NCBI GenBank assembly: GCA_964057225.1
Contig: OZ059894.1
Coordinates: forward strand, 4,526,001 to 4,590,000
DNA from: Auanema rhodensis
Lineage: Eukaryota > Nematoda > Chromadorea > Rhabditida > Rhabditidae
Length of the DNA: 64,000 nt
Direction: 5' to 3'
Within the stretch, counting starts at the first letter, position 1. Every line of letters starts with the position of its first letter. A model generated the notes under the pieces. It did no database searches. It was given only the letters and a program-made list of their open reading frames with translations, and was not told the DNA's origin. The position numbers and the translations under genes were made by a program. Shown one piece after another: positions 1 to 13,318 of the stretch.

Positions 1-1053
1 CTGCGTCGATCTGTGTTATCAGATTTGCGCTAGCTTAAAAATGCACCGAGATATCAACTGATATAAGTTCACACTTATATCCTCGATTTTCACCCTGAAG
101 AAATAATTTTTTCGTTGAATAACATTGTCCATCGTCTTTGCCTTGAAAAAAGGAATCTAAAAACATCTACTTTTTGCTAAATTATTTTGAAATTTTTCGA
201 AAAAATTTTTGTCAAAATGTTTTTGGAAGCAATGTTGAGTGTACATGGAAACTCAACATACACTAATGCATCATTTTTCAAACGATCATAACTAATTTTT
301 GTATTAAGCGTTTCTCAATGTAGTTCAGTGCATTCGATGCGGATTTTTTAGCTGCGTCGATCTGTGTTATCAGATTTGCGCTAGCTTAAAAATGTACCGA
401 GATATCAACTGATATAAGTTCACACTTATATCCTCGATTTTCACCCTGAAGAAATAATTTTTTCGTTGAATAACATTGTCCATCGTCTTTGCCTTGAAAA
501 AAGGAATCTAAAAACATCTACTTTTTGCTAAATTATTTTGAAATTTTTCGAAAAAATTTTTGTCAAAATGTTTTTGGAAGCAATGTTGAGTGTACATGGA
601 AACTCAACATACACTAATGCATCATTTTTCAAACGATCATAACTAATTTTTGTATTAAGCGTTTCTCAATGTAGTTTAGTGCATTCGATGCGGATTTTTT
701 AGCTGCGTCGATCTGTGTTATCAGATTTGCGCTAGCTTAAAAATGTACCGAGATATCAACTGATATAAGTTCACACTTATATCCTCGATTTTCACCCTGA
801 AGAATTAATTTTTTCGTTGAATAACATTGTCCATCGTCTTTGCCTTGAAAAAAGGAATCTAAAAACATCTACTTTTCGCTAAATTATTCTGAAATTTTTC
901 GAAAAAATTTTTGTCAAAATGTTTTTGGAAGCAATGTTGAGTGTACATGGAAACTCAACATACACTAATGCATCATTTTTCAAACGATCATAACTAATTT
1001 TTGTATTAAGCGTTTCTCAATGTAGTATAGTGCATTCGATGCGGATTTTTAAG

Positions 1054-1755
1054 CTGCGTCGATCTGTGTTATCAGATTTGCGCTAGCTTAAAAATGCACC
1101 GAGATATCAACTGATATAAGTTCACACTTATATCCTCGATTTTCACCCTGAAGAAATAATTTTTTCGTTGAATAACATCGTCCATCGTCTTTGCCTTGAA
1201 AAAAGAAATCTAAAAACATCTACTTTTTGCTAAATTATTTTGAAATTTTTCGAAAAAATTTTTGTCAAAATGTTTTTGGAAGCAATGTTGAGTGTACATG
1301 GAAACTCAACATACACTAATGCATCATTTTTCAAACGATCATAACTAATTTTTGTATCAAGCGTTTCTCAATGTAGTTTAGTGCATTCGATGCGGATTTT
1401 TAAGCTGCGTCGATCTGTGTTATCAGATTTGCGCTAGCTTAAAAATGCACCGAGATATCAACTGATATAAGTTCACACTTATATCCTCGATTTTCACCCT
1501 GAAGAATTAATTTTTTCGTTGAATAACATTGTCCATCGTCTTTGCCTTGAAAAAAGAAATCTAAAAACATCTACTTTTTGCTAAATTATTTTGAAATTTT
1601 TCGAAAAAATTTTTGTCAAAATGTTTTTGGAAGCGATGTTGAGTGTACATGGAAACTCAACATACACTAATGCATCATTTTTCAAACGATCATAACTAAT
1701 TTTTGTATTAAGCGTTTCTCAATGTAGTATAGTGCATTCGATGCGGATTTTTAAG
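1054..1755. repeat. 2-mer duplication, copy 1 (702 bp)
   Basis: This is a pair of monomers: the first has GAAATA, CATCGTCC, AAAGAAATC, TATCAAG and TAGTTTAG; the second has GAATTA, GCGATG, TATTAAG and TAGTATAG. The same pair follows at 1756-2457. Unequal crossover by two monomers is the simplest explanation. Confidence 0.8.
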
Positions 1756-2457
1756 CTGCGTCGATCTGTGTTATCAGATTTGCGCTAGCTTAAAAATGCA
1801 CCGAGATATCAACTGATATAAGTTCACACTTATATCCTCGATTTTCACCCTGAAGAAATAATTTTTTCGTTGAATAACATCGTCCATCGTCTTTGCCTTG
1901 AAAAAAGAAATCTAAAAACATCTACTTTTTGCTAAATTATTTTGAAATTTTTCGAAAAAATTTTTGTCAAAATGTTTTTGGAAGCAATGTTGAGTGTACA
2001 TGGAAACTCAACATACACTAATGCATCATTTTTCAAACGATCATAACTAATTTTTGTATCAAGCGTTTCTCAATGTAGTTTAGTGCATTCGATGCGGATT
2101 TTTAAGCTGCGTCGATCTGTGTTATCAGATTTGCGCTAGCTTAAAAATGCACCGAGATATCAACTGATATAAGTTCACACTTATATCCTCGATTTTCACC
2201 CTGAAGAATTAATTTTTTCGTTGAATAACATTGTCCATCGTCTTTGCCTTGAAAAAAGGAATCTAAAAACATCTACTTTTTGCTAAATTATTTTGAAATT
2301 TTTCGAAAAAATTTTTGTCAAAATGTTTTTGGAAGCGATGTTGAGTGTACATGGAAACTCAACATACACTAATGCATCATTTTTCAAACGATCATAACTA
2401 ATTTTTGTATTAAGCGTTTCTCAATGTAGTATAGTGCATTCGATGCGGATTTTTTAG
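1756..2457. repeat. 2-mer duplication, copy 2 (702 bp)
   Basis: It repeats the marker combination of 1054-1755. Differences I see are AAAGGAATC rather than AAAGAAATC in the second monomer and TTTTTTAGC rather than TTTTTAAGC at its end, so the two copies have diverged slightly. Confidence 0.8.
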
Positions 2458-3510
2458 CTGCGTCGATCTGTGTTATCAGATTTGCGCTAGCTTAAAAATG
2501 TACCGAGATATCAACTGATATAAGTTCACACTTATATCCTCGATTTTCACCCTGAAGAATTAATTTTTTCGTTGAATAACATTGTCCATCGTCTTTGCCT
2601 TGAAAAAAGGAATCTAAAAACATCTACTTTTCGCTAAATTATTTTGAAATTTTTCGAAAAAATTTTTGTCAAAATGTTTTTGGAAGCAATGTTGAGTGTA
2701 CATGGAAACTCAACATACACTAATGCATCATTTTTCAAACGATCATAACTAATTTTTGTATTAAGCGTTTCTCAATGTAGTATAGTGCATTCGATGCGGA
2801 TTTTTAAGCTGCGTCGATCTGTGTTATCAGATTTGCGCTAGCTTAAAAATGCACCGAGATATCAACTGATATAAGTTCACACTTATATCCTCGATTTTCA
2901 CCCTGAAGAAATAATTTTTTCGTTGAATAACATTGTCCATCGTCTTTGCCTTGAAAAAAGGAATCTAAAAACATCTACTTTTTGCTAAATTATTTCGAAA
3001 TTTTTCGAAAAAATTTTTGTCAAAATGTTTTTGGAAGCAATGTTGAGTGTACATGGAAACTCAACATACACTAATGCATCATTTTTCAAACGATCATAAC
3101 TAATTTTTGTATTAAGCGTTTCTCAATGTAGTATAGTGCATTCGATGCGGATTTTTTAGCTGCGTCGATCTGTGTTATCAGATTTGCGCTAGCTTAAAAA
3201 TGTACCGAGATATCAACTGATATAAGTTCACACTTATATCCTCGATTTTCACCCTGAAGAATTAATTTTTTCGTTGAATAACATTGTCCATCGTCTTTGC
3301 CTTGAAAAAAGGAATCTAAAAACATCTACTTTTCGCTAAATTATTTTGAAATTTTTCGAAAAAATTTTTGTCAAAATGTTTTTGGAAGCAATGTTGAGTG
3401 TACATGGAAACTCAACATACACTAATGCATCATTTTTCAAACGATCATAACTAATTTTTGTATTAAGCGTTTCTCAATGTAGTATAGTGCATTCGATGCG
3501 GATTTTTAAG

Positions 3511-4563
3511 CTGCGTCGATCTGTGTTATCAGATTTGCGCTAGCTTAAAAATGCACCGAGATATCAACTGATATAAGTTCACACTTATATCCTCGATTTT
3601 CACCCTGAAGAAATAATTTTTTCGTTGAATAACATCGTCCATCGTCTTTGCCTTGAAAAAAGGAATCTAAAAACATCTACTTTTTGCTAAATTATTTTGA
3701 AATTTTTCGAAAAAATTTTTGTCAAAATGTTTTTGGAAGCAATGTTGAGTGTACATGGAAACTCAACATACACTAATGCATCATTTTTCAAACGATCATA
3801 ACTAATTTTTGTATCAAGCGTTTCTCAATGTAGTTAAGTGCATTCGATGCGGATTTTTAAGCTGCGTCGATCTGTGTTATCAGATTTGCGCTAGCTTAAA
3901 AATGCACCGAGATATCAACTGATATAAGTTCACACTTATATCCTCGATTTTCACCCTGAAGAATTAATTTTTTCGTTGAATAACATTGTTTATCGTTTTT
4001 GCCTTGAAAAAAGGAATCTAAAAACATCTACTTTTTGCTGAATTATTCTGAATTTTTTCGAAAAAATTTTTGTCAAAATGTTTTTGGAAGCGATGTTGAG
4101 TGTACATGGAAACTCAACATACACTAATGCATCATTTTTCAAACGATCATAACTAATTTTTGTATTAAGCGTTTCTCAATGTAGTATAGTGCATTCGATG
4201 CGGATTTTTTAGCTGCGTCGATCTGTGTTATCAGATTTGCGCTAGCTTAAAAATGTACCGAGATATCAACTGATATAAGTTCACACCTATATCCTCGATT
4301 TTCACCCTGAAGAATTAATTTTTTCGTTGAATAACATTGTCCATCGTCTTTGCCTTGAAAAAAGGAATCTAAAAACATCTACTTTTCGCTAAATTATTTT
4401 GAAATTTTTTGAAAAAATTTTTGTCAAAATGTTTTTGGAAGCAATGTTGAGTGTACATGGAAACTCAACATACACTAATGCATCATTTTTCAAACGATCA
4501 TAACTAATTTTTGTATTAAGCGTTTCTCAATGTAGTATAGTGCATTCGATGCGGATTTTTAAG
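3511..4563. repeat. 3-mer higher-order unit, copy 1 (1,053 bp)
   Basis: The three monomers carry, in order: GAAATA with CATCGTCC and TATCAAG; then TGTTTATCG, GCTGAATT, GAATTTTTT and GCGATG; then GTACC, CACCTATATCC and TTTCGCT. The same ordered set follows at 4564-5616. Shared rare states such as CACCTATATCC (seen only in these two copies) support duplication of the three-monomer block. Confidence 0.88.
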
Positions 4564-5616
4564 CTGCGTCGATCTGTGTTATCAGATTTGCGCTAGCTTA
4601 AAAATGCACCGAGATATCAACTGATATAAGTTCACACTTATATCCTCGATTTTCACCCTGAAGAAATAATTTTTTCGTTGAATAACATCGTCCATCGTCT
4701 TTGCCTTGAAAAAAGGAATCTAAAAACATCTACTTTTTGCTAAATTATTTTGAAATTTTTCGAAAAAATTTTTGTCAAAATGTTTTTGGAAGCAATGTTG
4801 AGTGTACATGGAAACTCAACATACACTAATGCATCATTTTTCAAACGATCATAACTAATTTTTGTATCAAGCGTTTCTCAATGTAGTTTAGTGCATTCGA
4901 TGCGGATTTTTAAGCTGCGTCGATCTGTGTTATCAGATTTGCGCTAGCTTAAAAATGCACCGAGATATCAACTGATATAAGTTCACACTTATATCCTCGA
5001 TTTTCACCCTGAAGAATTAATTTTTTCGTTGAATAACATTGTTTATCGTCTTTGCCTTGAAAAAAGGAATCTAAAAACATCTACTTTTTGCTGAATTATT
5101 TTGAATTTTTTCGAAAAAATTTTTGTCAAAATGTTTTTGGAAGCGATGTTGAGTGTACATGGAAACTCAACATACACTAATGCATCATTTTTCAAACGAT
5201 CATAACTAATTTTTGTATTAAGCGTTTCTCAATGTAGTATAGTGCATTCGATGCGGATTTTTTAGCTGCGTCGATCTGTGTTATCAGATTTGCGCTAGCT
5301 TAAAAATGTACCGAGATATCAACTGATATAAGTTCACACCTATATCCTCGATTTTCACCCTGAAGAATTAATTTTTTCGTTGAATAACATTGTCCATCGT
5401 CTTTGCCTTGAAAAAAGGAATCTAAAAACATCTACTTTTCGCTAAATTATTTTGAAATTTTTTGAAAAAATTTTTGTCAAAATGTTTTTGGAAGCAATGT
5501 TGAGTGTACATGGAAACTCAACATACACTAATGCATCATTTTTCAAACGATCATAACTAATTTTTGTATTAAGCGTTTCTCAATGTAGTATAGTGCATTC
5601 GATGCGGATTTTTAAG
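4564..5616. repeat. 3-mer higher-order unit, copy 2 (1,053 bp)
   Basis: It matches 3511-4563 at its diagnostic sites. Differences seen are TAGTTTAG versus TAGTTAAG in the first monomer, and CGTCTTTGCC versus CGTTTTTGCC and ATTTTGAAT versus ATTCTGAAT in the second. Few differences over 1,053 bp indicate a recent duplication. Confidence 0.88.
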
Positions 5617-6318
5617 CTGCGTCGATCTGTGATATCAGATTTGCGCTAGCTTAAAAATGCACCGAGATATCAACTGATATAAGTTCACACTTATATCCTC
5701 GATTTTCACCCTGAAGAAATAATTTTTTCGTTGAATAACATTGTCCATCGTCTTTGCCTTGAAAAAAGGAATCTAAAAACATCTACTTTTTGCTAAATTA
5801 TTTTGAAATTTTTCGAAAAAATTTTTGTCAAAATGTTTTTGGAAGCGATGTTGAGTGTACATGGAAACTCAACATACACTAATGCATCATTTTTCAAACG
5901 ATCATAACTAATTTTTGTATTGAGCGTTTCTCAATGTAGTATAGTGCATTCGATGCGGATTTTTTAGCTGCGTCGATCTGTGTTATCAGATTTGCGCTAG
6001 CTTAAAAATGTACCGAGATATCAACTGATATAAGTTCACACTTATATCCTTGATTTTCACCCTGAAGAATTAATTTTTTCGTTGAATAACATTGTCCATC
6101 GTCTTTGCCTTGAAAAAAGGAATCTAAAAACATCTACTTTTTGCTAAATTATTTTGAAATTTTTCGAAAAAATTTTTGTCAAAATGTTTTTGGAAGCAAT
6201 GTTGAGTGTACATGGAAACTCAACATACACTAATGCATCATTTTTCAAACGATCATAACTAATTTTTGTATTAAGCGTTTCTCAATGTAGTATAGTGCAT
6301 TCGATGCGGATTTTTAAG

Positions 6319-7020
6319 CTGCGTCGATCTGTGTTATCAGGTTTGCGCTAGCTTAAAAATGCACCGAGATATCAACTGATATAAGTTCACACTTATATCC
6401 TCGATTTTCACCCCGAAGAATTAATTTTTTCGTTGAATAACAATGTCCATCGTCTTTGCCTTGAAAAAAGGAATCTAAAAACATCTACTTTTTGCTAAAT
6501 TATTTCGAAATTTTTCGAAAAAATTTTTGTTAAAATGTTTTTGGAAGCAATGTTGAGTGTACATGGAAACTCAACATACACTAATGCATCATTTTTCAAA
6601 CGATCATAACTTATTTTTGTAACAAGCGTTTCTCAATGTAGTATAGTGCATTCGATGCGGATTTTTAAGCTGCGTCGATCTGTGTTATCAGTTTTGCGCT
6701 AGCTTAAAAATGCACCGAGATATCAACTGATATAAGTTCACACTTATATCCTCGATTTTCACCCTGAAGAATTAATTTTTTCGTTGAATAACATTGTCCA
6801 TCGTCTTTGCCTTGAAAAAAGGAATCTAAAAACATCTACTTTTTGCTAAATTATTTTGAAATTTTTCGAAAAAATTTTTGTCAAAATGTTTTTGGAAGCA
6901 ATGTTGAGTGTACATGGAAACTCAACATACACTAATGCATCATTTTTCAAACGATCATAACTAATTTTTGTATTAAGCGTTTCTCAATGTAGTATAGTGC
7001 ATTCGATGCGGATTTTTAAG
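6319..7020. repeat. 2-mer unit, copy 1 (702 bp), GGTTTG/GTTTTG type
   Basis: The first monomer has TCAGGTTTG, CACCCCGAAG, ACAATGTCC, GTTAAAATG and the tail CTTATTTTTGTAACAAG. The second has TCAGTTTTG and the common tail. I see no difference between this pair and 7021-7722 on reading them side by side, so it is a very recent 702-bp duplication. Both first-position states change A23 and so break the ATCTG/CAGAT dyad. Confidence 0.9.
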
Positions 7021-7722
7021 CTGCGTCGATCTGTGTTATCAGGTTTGCGCTAGCTTAAAAATGCACCGAGATATCAACTGATATAAGTTCACACTTATAT
7101 CCTCGATTTTCACCCCGAAGAATTAATTTTTTCGTTGAATAACAATGTCCATCGTCTTTGCCTTGAAAAAAGGAATCTAAAAACATCTACTTTTTGCTAA
7201 ATTATTTCGAAATTTTTCGAAAAAATTTTTGTTAAAATGTTTTTGGAAGCAATGTTGAGTGTACATGGAAACTCAACATACACTAATGCATCATTTTTCA
7301 AACGATCATAACTTATTTTTGTAACAAGCGTTTCTCAATGTAGTATAGTGCATTCGATGCGGATTTTTAAGCTGCGTCGATCTGTGTTATCAGTTTTGCG
7401 CTAGCTTAAAAATGCACCGAGATATCAACTGATATAAGTTCACACTTATATCCTCGATTTTCACCCTGAAGAATTAATTTTTTCGTTGAATAACATTGTC
7501 CATCGTCTTTGCCTTGAAAAAAGGAATCTAAAAACATCTACTTTTTGCTAAATTATTTTGAAATTTTTCGAAAAAATTTTTGTCAAAATGTTTTTGGAAG
7601 CAATGTTGAGTGTACATGGAAACTCAACATACACTAATGCATCATTTTTCAAACGATCATAACTAATTTTTGTATTAAGCGTTTCTCAATGTAGTATAGT
7701 GCATTCGATGCGGATTTTTAAG
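7021..7722. repeat. 2-mer unit, copy 2 (702 bp)
   Basis: It repeats 6319-7020 with no difference that I can see. The GGTTTG/GTTTTG alternation continues in 7723-8424, but there the first monomer lacks CCCCG, CAATG and GTTAAAATG and both monomers have AAATGG. That third pair is therefore a recombinant continuation rather than a simple third copy. Confidence 0.9.
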
Positions 7723-8424
7723 CTGCGTCGATCTGTGTTATCAGGTTTGCGCTAGCTTAAAAATGCACCGAGATATCAACTGATATAAGTTCACACTTAT
7801 ATCCTCGATTTTCACCCTGAAGAATTAATTTTTTCGTTGAATAACATTGTCCATCGTCTTTGCCTTGAAAAATGGAATCTAAAAACATCTACTTTTTGCT
7901 AAATTATTCTGAAATTTTTCGAAAAAATTTTTGTCAAAATGTTTTTGGAAGCAATGTTGAGTGTACATGGAAACTCAACATACACTAATGCATCATTTTT
8001 CAAACGATCATAACTAATTTTTGTATTAAGCGTTTCTCAATGTAGTATAGTGCATTCGATGCGGATTTTTAAGCTGCGTCGATCTGTGTTATCAGTTTTG
8101 CGCTAGCTTAAAAATGCACCGAGATATCAACTGATATAAGTTCACACTTATATCCTCGATTTTCACCCTGAAGAATTAATTTTTTCGTTGAATAACATTG
8201 TCCATCGTCTTTGCCTTGAAAAATGGAATCTAAAAACATCTACTTTTTGCTAAATTATTCTGAAATTTTTCGAAAAAATTTTTGTCAAAATGTTTTTGGA
8301 AGCAATGTTGAGTGTACATGGAAACTCAACATACACTAATGCATCATTTTTCAAACGATCATAACTAATTTTTGTATTAAGCGTTTCTCAATGTAGTATA
8401 GTGCATTCGATCCGGATTTTTAAG
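7723..8424. repeat. Recombinant third 2-mer of the GGTTTG/GTTTTG series
   Basis: It keeps the alternating GGTTTG and GTTTTG states at position 23. It also has AAATGG, the first occurrences of that state in the window, and ATTCTGAAA in both monomers. The second monomer ends in GATCCGG at about 8408, the first appearance of that tail. It marks the switch from the left-hand class to the main array. Confidence 0.8.
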
Positions 8425-11400
8425 CTGCGTCGATCTGTGTTATCAGATTTGCGCTAGCTTAAAAATGCACCGAGATATCAACTGATATAAGTTCACACAT
8501 ATATACCCGATTTTCACCCTAAAGAATTAATTTTTTCGTTGAATAACATTGTCCATCGTCTTTGCCTTGAAAAAAGGAATCTAAAAACATCTACTTTTTG
8601 CTAAATTATTTTGAAATTTTTCGAAAAAATTTTTGTCAAAATGTTTTTGGAAGCAATGTTGAGTGTACATGGAAACTCAACATACACTAATGCATCATTT
8701 TTCAAACGATCATAACTAATTTTTGTATTAAGCGTTTCTCAATGTAGTATAAAGCATTCGATGCGGATTTTTAAGCTGCGTCGATCTGTGTTATCAGATT
8801 TGCGCTAGCTTAAAAATGCACCGAGATATCAACTGATATAAGTTCACACTTATATCCTCGATTTTCACCCTGAAGAATTAATTTTTTCGTTGAATAACAT
8901 TGTCCATCGTCTTTGCCTTGAAAAAAGGAATCTAAAAACATCTACTTTTTGCTAAATTATTTTGAAATTTTTCGAAAAAATTTTTGTCAAAATGTTTTTG
9001 GAAGCAATGTTGAGTGTACATGGAAACTCAACATACACTAATGCATCATTTTTCAAACGATCATAACTTATTTTTGTAACAAGCGTTTCTCAATGTAGTA
9101 TAGTGCATTCGATGCGGATTTTTAAGCTGCGTCGATCTGTGTTATCAGATTTGCGCTAGCTTAAAAATGCACCGAGATATCAACTGATATAAGTTCACAC
9201 TTATATCCTCGATTTTCACCCTGAAGAATTAATTTTTTCGTTGAATAACATTGTCCATCGTCTTTGCCTTGAAAAAAGGAATCTAAAAACATCTACTTTT
9301 TGCTAAATTATTTTGAAATTTTTCGAAAAAATTTTTGTCAAAATGTTTTTGGAAGCAATGTTTAGTGTACATGGAAACTCAACATACACTAATGCATCAT
9401 TTTTCAAACGATCATAACTAATTTTTGTATCAAGCGTTTTTTAATGTGGTATAGTGCATTCGATCCGGATTTTTAAGCTGCGTCGATCTGTGTTATCAGA
9501 TTTGCGCTAGCTTAAAAATGCACCGAGATATCAACTGATATAAGTTCACACTTATATCCTCGATTTTCACCCTGAAGAATTAATTTTTTCGTTGAATAAC
9601 ATTGTCCATCGTCTTTGCCTTGAAAAATGGAATCTAAAAACATCTACTTTTTGTTAAATTATTTCGAAATTTTTCGAAAAAATTTTTGTCAAAATGTTTT
9701 TGGAAGCAATGTTGAGTGTACATGGAAACTCAACATACACTAATGCATCATTTTTCAAACGATCATAACTTATTTTTGTAACAAGCGTTTCTCAATGTAG
9801 TATAGTGCATTCGATGCGGATTTTTAAGCTGCGTCGATCTGTGTTATCAGATTTGCGCTAGCTTAAAAATGCACCGAGATATCAACTGATATAAGTTCAC
9901 ACTTATATCCTCGATTTTCACCCTGAAGAATTAATTTTTTCGTTGAATAACATTGTCCATCGTCTTTGCCTTGAAAAAAGGAATCTAAAAACATCTACTT
10001 TTTGCTAAATTATTTTGAAATTTTTCGAAAAAATTTTTGTCAAAATGTTTTTGGAAGCAATGTTGAGTGTACATGGAAACTCAACATACACTAATGCATC
10101 ATTTTTCAAACGATCATAACTAATTTTTGTATTAAGCGTTCTTCAATGTAGTATAGTGCATTCGATGCGGATTTTTAAGCTGCGTCGATCTGTGTTATCA
10201 GATTTGCGCTAGCTTAAAAATGCACCGAGATATCAACTGATATAAGTTCACACTTATATCCTCGATTTTCACCCTGAACAATTAATTTTTTCGTTGAATA
10301 ACATTGTCCATCGTCTTTGCCTTGAAAAATGGAATCTAAAAACATCTACTTTTTGCTAAATTATTTTGAAATTTTTCGAAAAAATTTTTGTCAAAATGTT
10401 TTTGGAAGCAATGTTGAGTGTACATGGAAACTCAACATACACTAATGCATCATTTTTCAAACGATCATAACTAATTTTTGTATCAAGCGTTTTTTAATGT
10501 GGTATAGTGCATTCGATCCGGATTTTTAAGCTGCGTCGATCTGTGTTATCAGATTTGCGCTAGCTTAAAAATGCACCGAGATATCAACTGATATAAGTTC
10601 ACACTTATATCCTCGATTTTCACCCTGAAGAATTAATTTTTTCGTTGAATAACATTGTCCATCGTCTTTGCCTTGAAAAATGGAATCTAAAAACATCTAC
10701 TTTTTGTTAAATTATTTCGAAATTTTTCGAAAAAAGTTTTGTCAAAATGTTTTTGGAAGCAATGTTGAGTGTACATGGAAACTCAACATACACTAATGCA
10801 TCATTTTTCAAACGATCATAACTAATTTTTGTATCAAGCGTTTCTTAATGTAGTATAGTGCATTCGATCCGGATTTTTAAGCTGCGTCGATCTGTGTTAT
10901 CAGATTTGCGGTAGCTTAAAAATGCACCGAGATATCAACTGATATAAGTTCACACTTATATCCTCGATTTTCACCCTGAAGAATTAATTTTTTCGTTGAA
11001 TAACATTGTCCATCGTCTTTGCCTTGAAAAATGGAATCTAAAAACATCTACTTTTTGCTAAATTATTTTGAAATTTTTCGAAAAAATTTTTGTCAAAATG
11101 TTTTTGGAAGCAATGTTGAGTGTACATGGAAACTCAACATACACTAATGCATCATTTTTCAAACGATCATAACTAATTTTTGTATTAAGCGTTTCTCAAT
11201 GTAGTATAGTGCATTCGATGCGGATTTTTAAGCTGCGTCGATCTGTGTTATCAGATTTGCGCTAGCTTAAAAATGCACCGAGATATCAACTGATATAAGT
11301 TCACACTTATATCCTCGATTTTCACCCTGAAGAATTAATTTTTTCGTTGAATAACATTGTCCATCGTCTTTGCCTTGAAAAATGGAATCTAAAAACATCT

Positions 11401-12982
11401 ACTTTTTGCTAAATTATTTTGAAATTTTTCGAAAAAATTTTTGTCAAAATGTTTTTGGAAGCAATGTTGAGTGTACATGGAAACTCAACATACACTAATG
11501 CATCATTTTTCAAACGATCATAACTAATTTTTGTATCAAGCGTTTCTTAATGTAGTATAGTGCATTCGATTCGGATTTTTAAGCTGCGTCGATCTGTGTT
11601 ATCAGATTTGCGCTAGCTTAAAAATGCACCGAGATATCAACTGATATAAGTTCACACTTATATCCTCGATTTTCACCCTGAAGAATTAATTTTTTCGTTG
11701 AATAACATTGTCCATCGTCTTTGCCTTGAAAAATGGAATCTAAAAACATCTACTTTTTGCTAAATTATTTTGAAATTTTTCGAAAAAATTTTTGTCAAAA
11801 TGTTTTTGGAAGCAATGTTGAGTGTACATGGAAACTCAACATACACTAATGCATCATTTTTCAAACGATCATAACTAATTTTTGTATTAAGCGTTCTTCA
11901 ATGTAGTATAGTGCATTCGATGCGGATTTTTAAGCTGCGTCGATCTGTGTTATCAGATTTGCGCTAGCTTAAAAATGCACCGAGATATCAACTGATATAA
12001 GTTCACACTTATATCCTCGATTTTCACCCTGAACAATTAATTTTTTCGTTGAATAACATTGTCCATCGTCTTTGCCTTGAAAAATGGAATCTAAAAACAT
12101 CTACTTTTTGCTAAATTATTTTGAAATTTTTCGAAAAAATTTTTGTCAAAATGTTTTTGGAAGCAATGTTGAGTGTACATGGAAACTCAACATACACTAA
12201 TGCATCATTTTTCAAACGATCATAACTAATTTTTGTATTAAGCGTTTCTCAATGTAGTATAGTGCATTCGATGCGGATTTTTAAGCTGCGTCGATCTGTG
12301 TTATCAGATTTGCGCTAGCTTAAAAATGCACCGAGATAGCAACTGATATAAGTTCACACTTATATCCTCGATTTTCACCCTGAAGAATTAATTTTTTCGT
12401 TGAATAACATTGTCCATCGTCTTTGCCTTGAAAAATGGAATCTAAAAACATCTACTTTTTGCTAAATTATTTTGAAATTTTTCGAAAACATTTTTGTCAA
12501 AATGTTTTTGGAAGCAATGTTGAGTGTACATGGAAACTCAACATACACTAATGCATCATTTTTCAAACGATCATAACTAATTTTTGTATTAAGCGTTCTT
12601 CAATGTAGTATAGTGCATTCGATGCGGATTTTCAAGCTGCGTCGATCTGTGTTATCAGATTTGCGCTAGCTTAAAAATGCACCGAGATATCAACTGATAT
12701 AAGTTCACACTTATATCCTCGATTTTCACCCTGAAGATTTTTTCGTTGAATAACATTGTCCATCGTCTTTGCCTTGAAAAAACGAATTTAAAAACATCTA
12801 CTTTTTGCTAAATTATTTTGAAATTTTTCGAAAAAATTTTTGTCAAAATGTTTTTGGAAGCAATGTTGAGTGTACATGGAAACTCAACATACACTAATGC
12901 ATCATTTTTCAAACGATCATAACTAATTTTTGTATTAAGCGTTTCTCAATGTAGTATAGTGCATTCGATGCGGATTTTTAAG
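8425..12982. repeat. Array block III: transition zone (monomers 25-37)
   Basis: Marker states that dominate the rest of the array first appear together here: the GTTCTTCAATG tail at about 10138, GTTTAGTG at about 9360, and the tails CGTTTTTTAATG and CGTTTCTTAATG linked to GATCCGG. Some states are private to this zone, including GTGGTATAG (9445, 10500), TTTTTGTTAA (9651, 10700), GAACAATTA (about 10278 and 12032) and CACATATATACCCG (about 8496). Recurrence of the private states three to five monomers apart shows local duplication, but no clean multi-copy unit is visible. Confidence 0.75.
12637..12982. repeat. Short 346-bp monomer with 5-bp deletion
   Basis: GAAGAATTAATTTTTTCG is replaced by GAAGATTTTTTCG near 12734-12746, removing five bases. 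The next monomer starts at 12983 rather than 12988 and every later monomer keeps this offset. The copy also has AAACGAATTT. It is the only deletion I found among 182 monomers. Confidence 0.95.
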
Positions 12983-13318
12983 CTGCGTCGATCTGTGTTA
13001 TCAGATTTGCGCTAGCTTAAAAATGCACCGAGATATCAACTGATATAAGTTCACACTTATATCCTCGATTTTCACCCTGAAGAATTAATTTTTTCGTTGA
13101 ATAACATTGTCCATCGTCTTTGCCTTGAAAAAAGGAATCTAAAAACATCTACTTTTTGCTAAATTATTTCGAAATTTTTCGAAAAAATTTTTGTCAAAAT
13201 GTTTTTGGAAGCAATGTTGAGTGTACATGGAAACTCAACATACACTAATGCATCATTTTTCAAACGATCATAACTAATTTTTGTATCAAGCGTTTCTTAA
13301 TGTAGTATAGTGCATTCG

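Larger units (their letters stand above)
1..6318. repeat. Array block I: divergent monomer class (monomers 1-18)
   Basis: Monomers here carry states that are rare or absent later: GAAATA instead of GAATTA near position 102, GTACC instead of GCACC at position 44, TTTTTTAGC instead of TTTTTAAGC at the 3' end, TTTCGCT near 175, and GCGATG instead of GCAATG near 231. All have AAAAGG or AAAGAA, never the AAATGG that dominates later. None has the GATCCGG tail. Neighbouring monomers alternate between sub-types, giving local 2-mer and 3-mer periodicity. This looks like a separate, older or independently amplified subfamily next to the main array. Confidence 0.85.
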
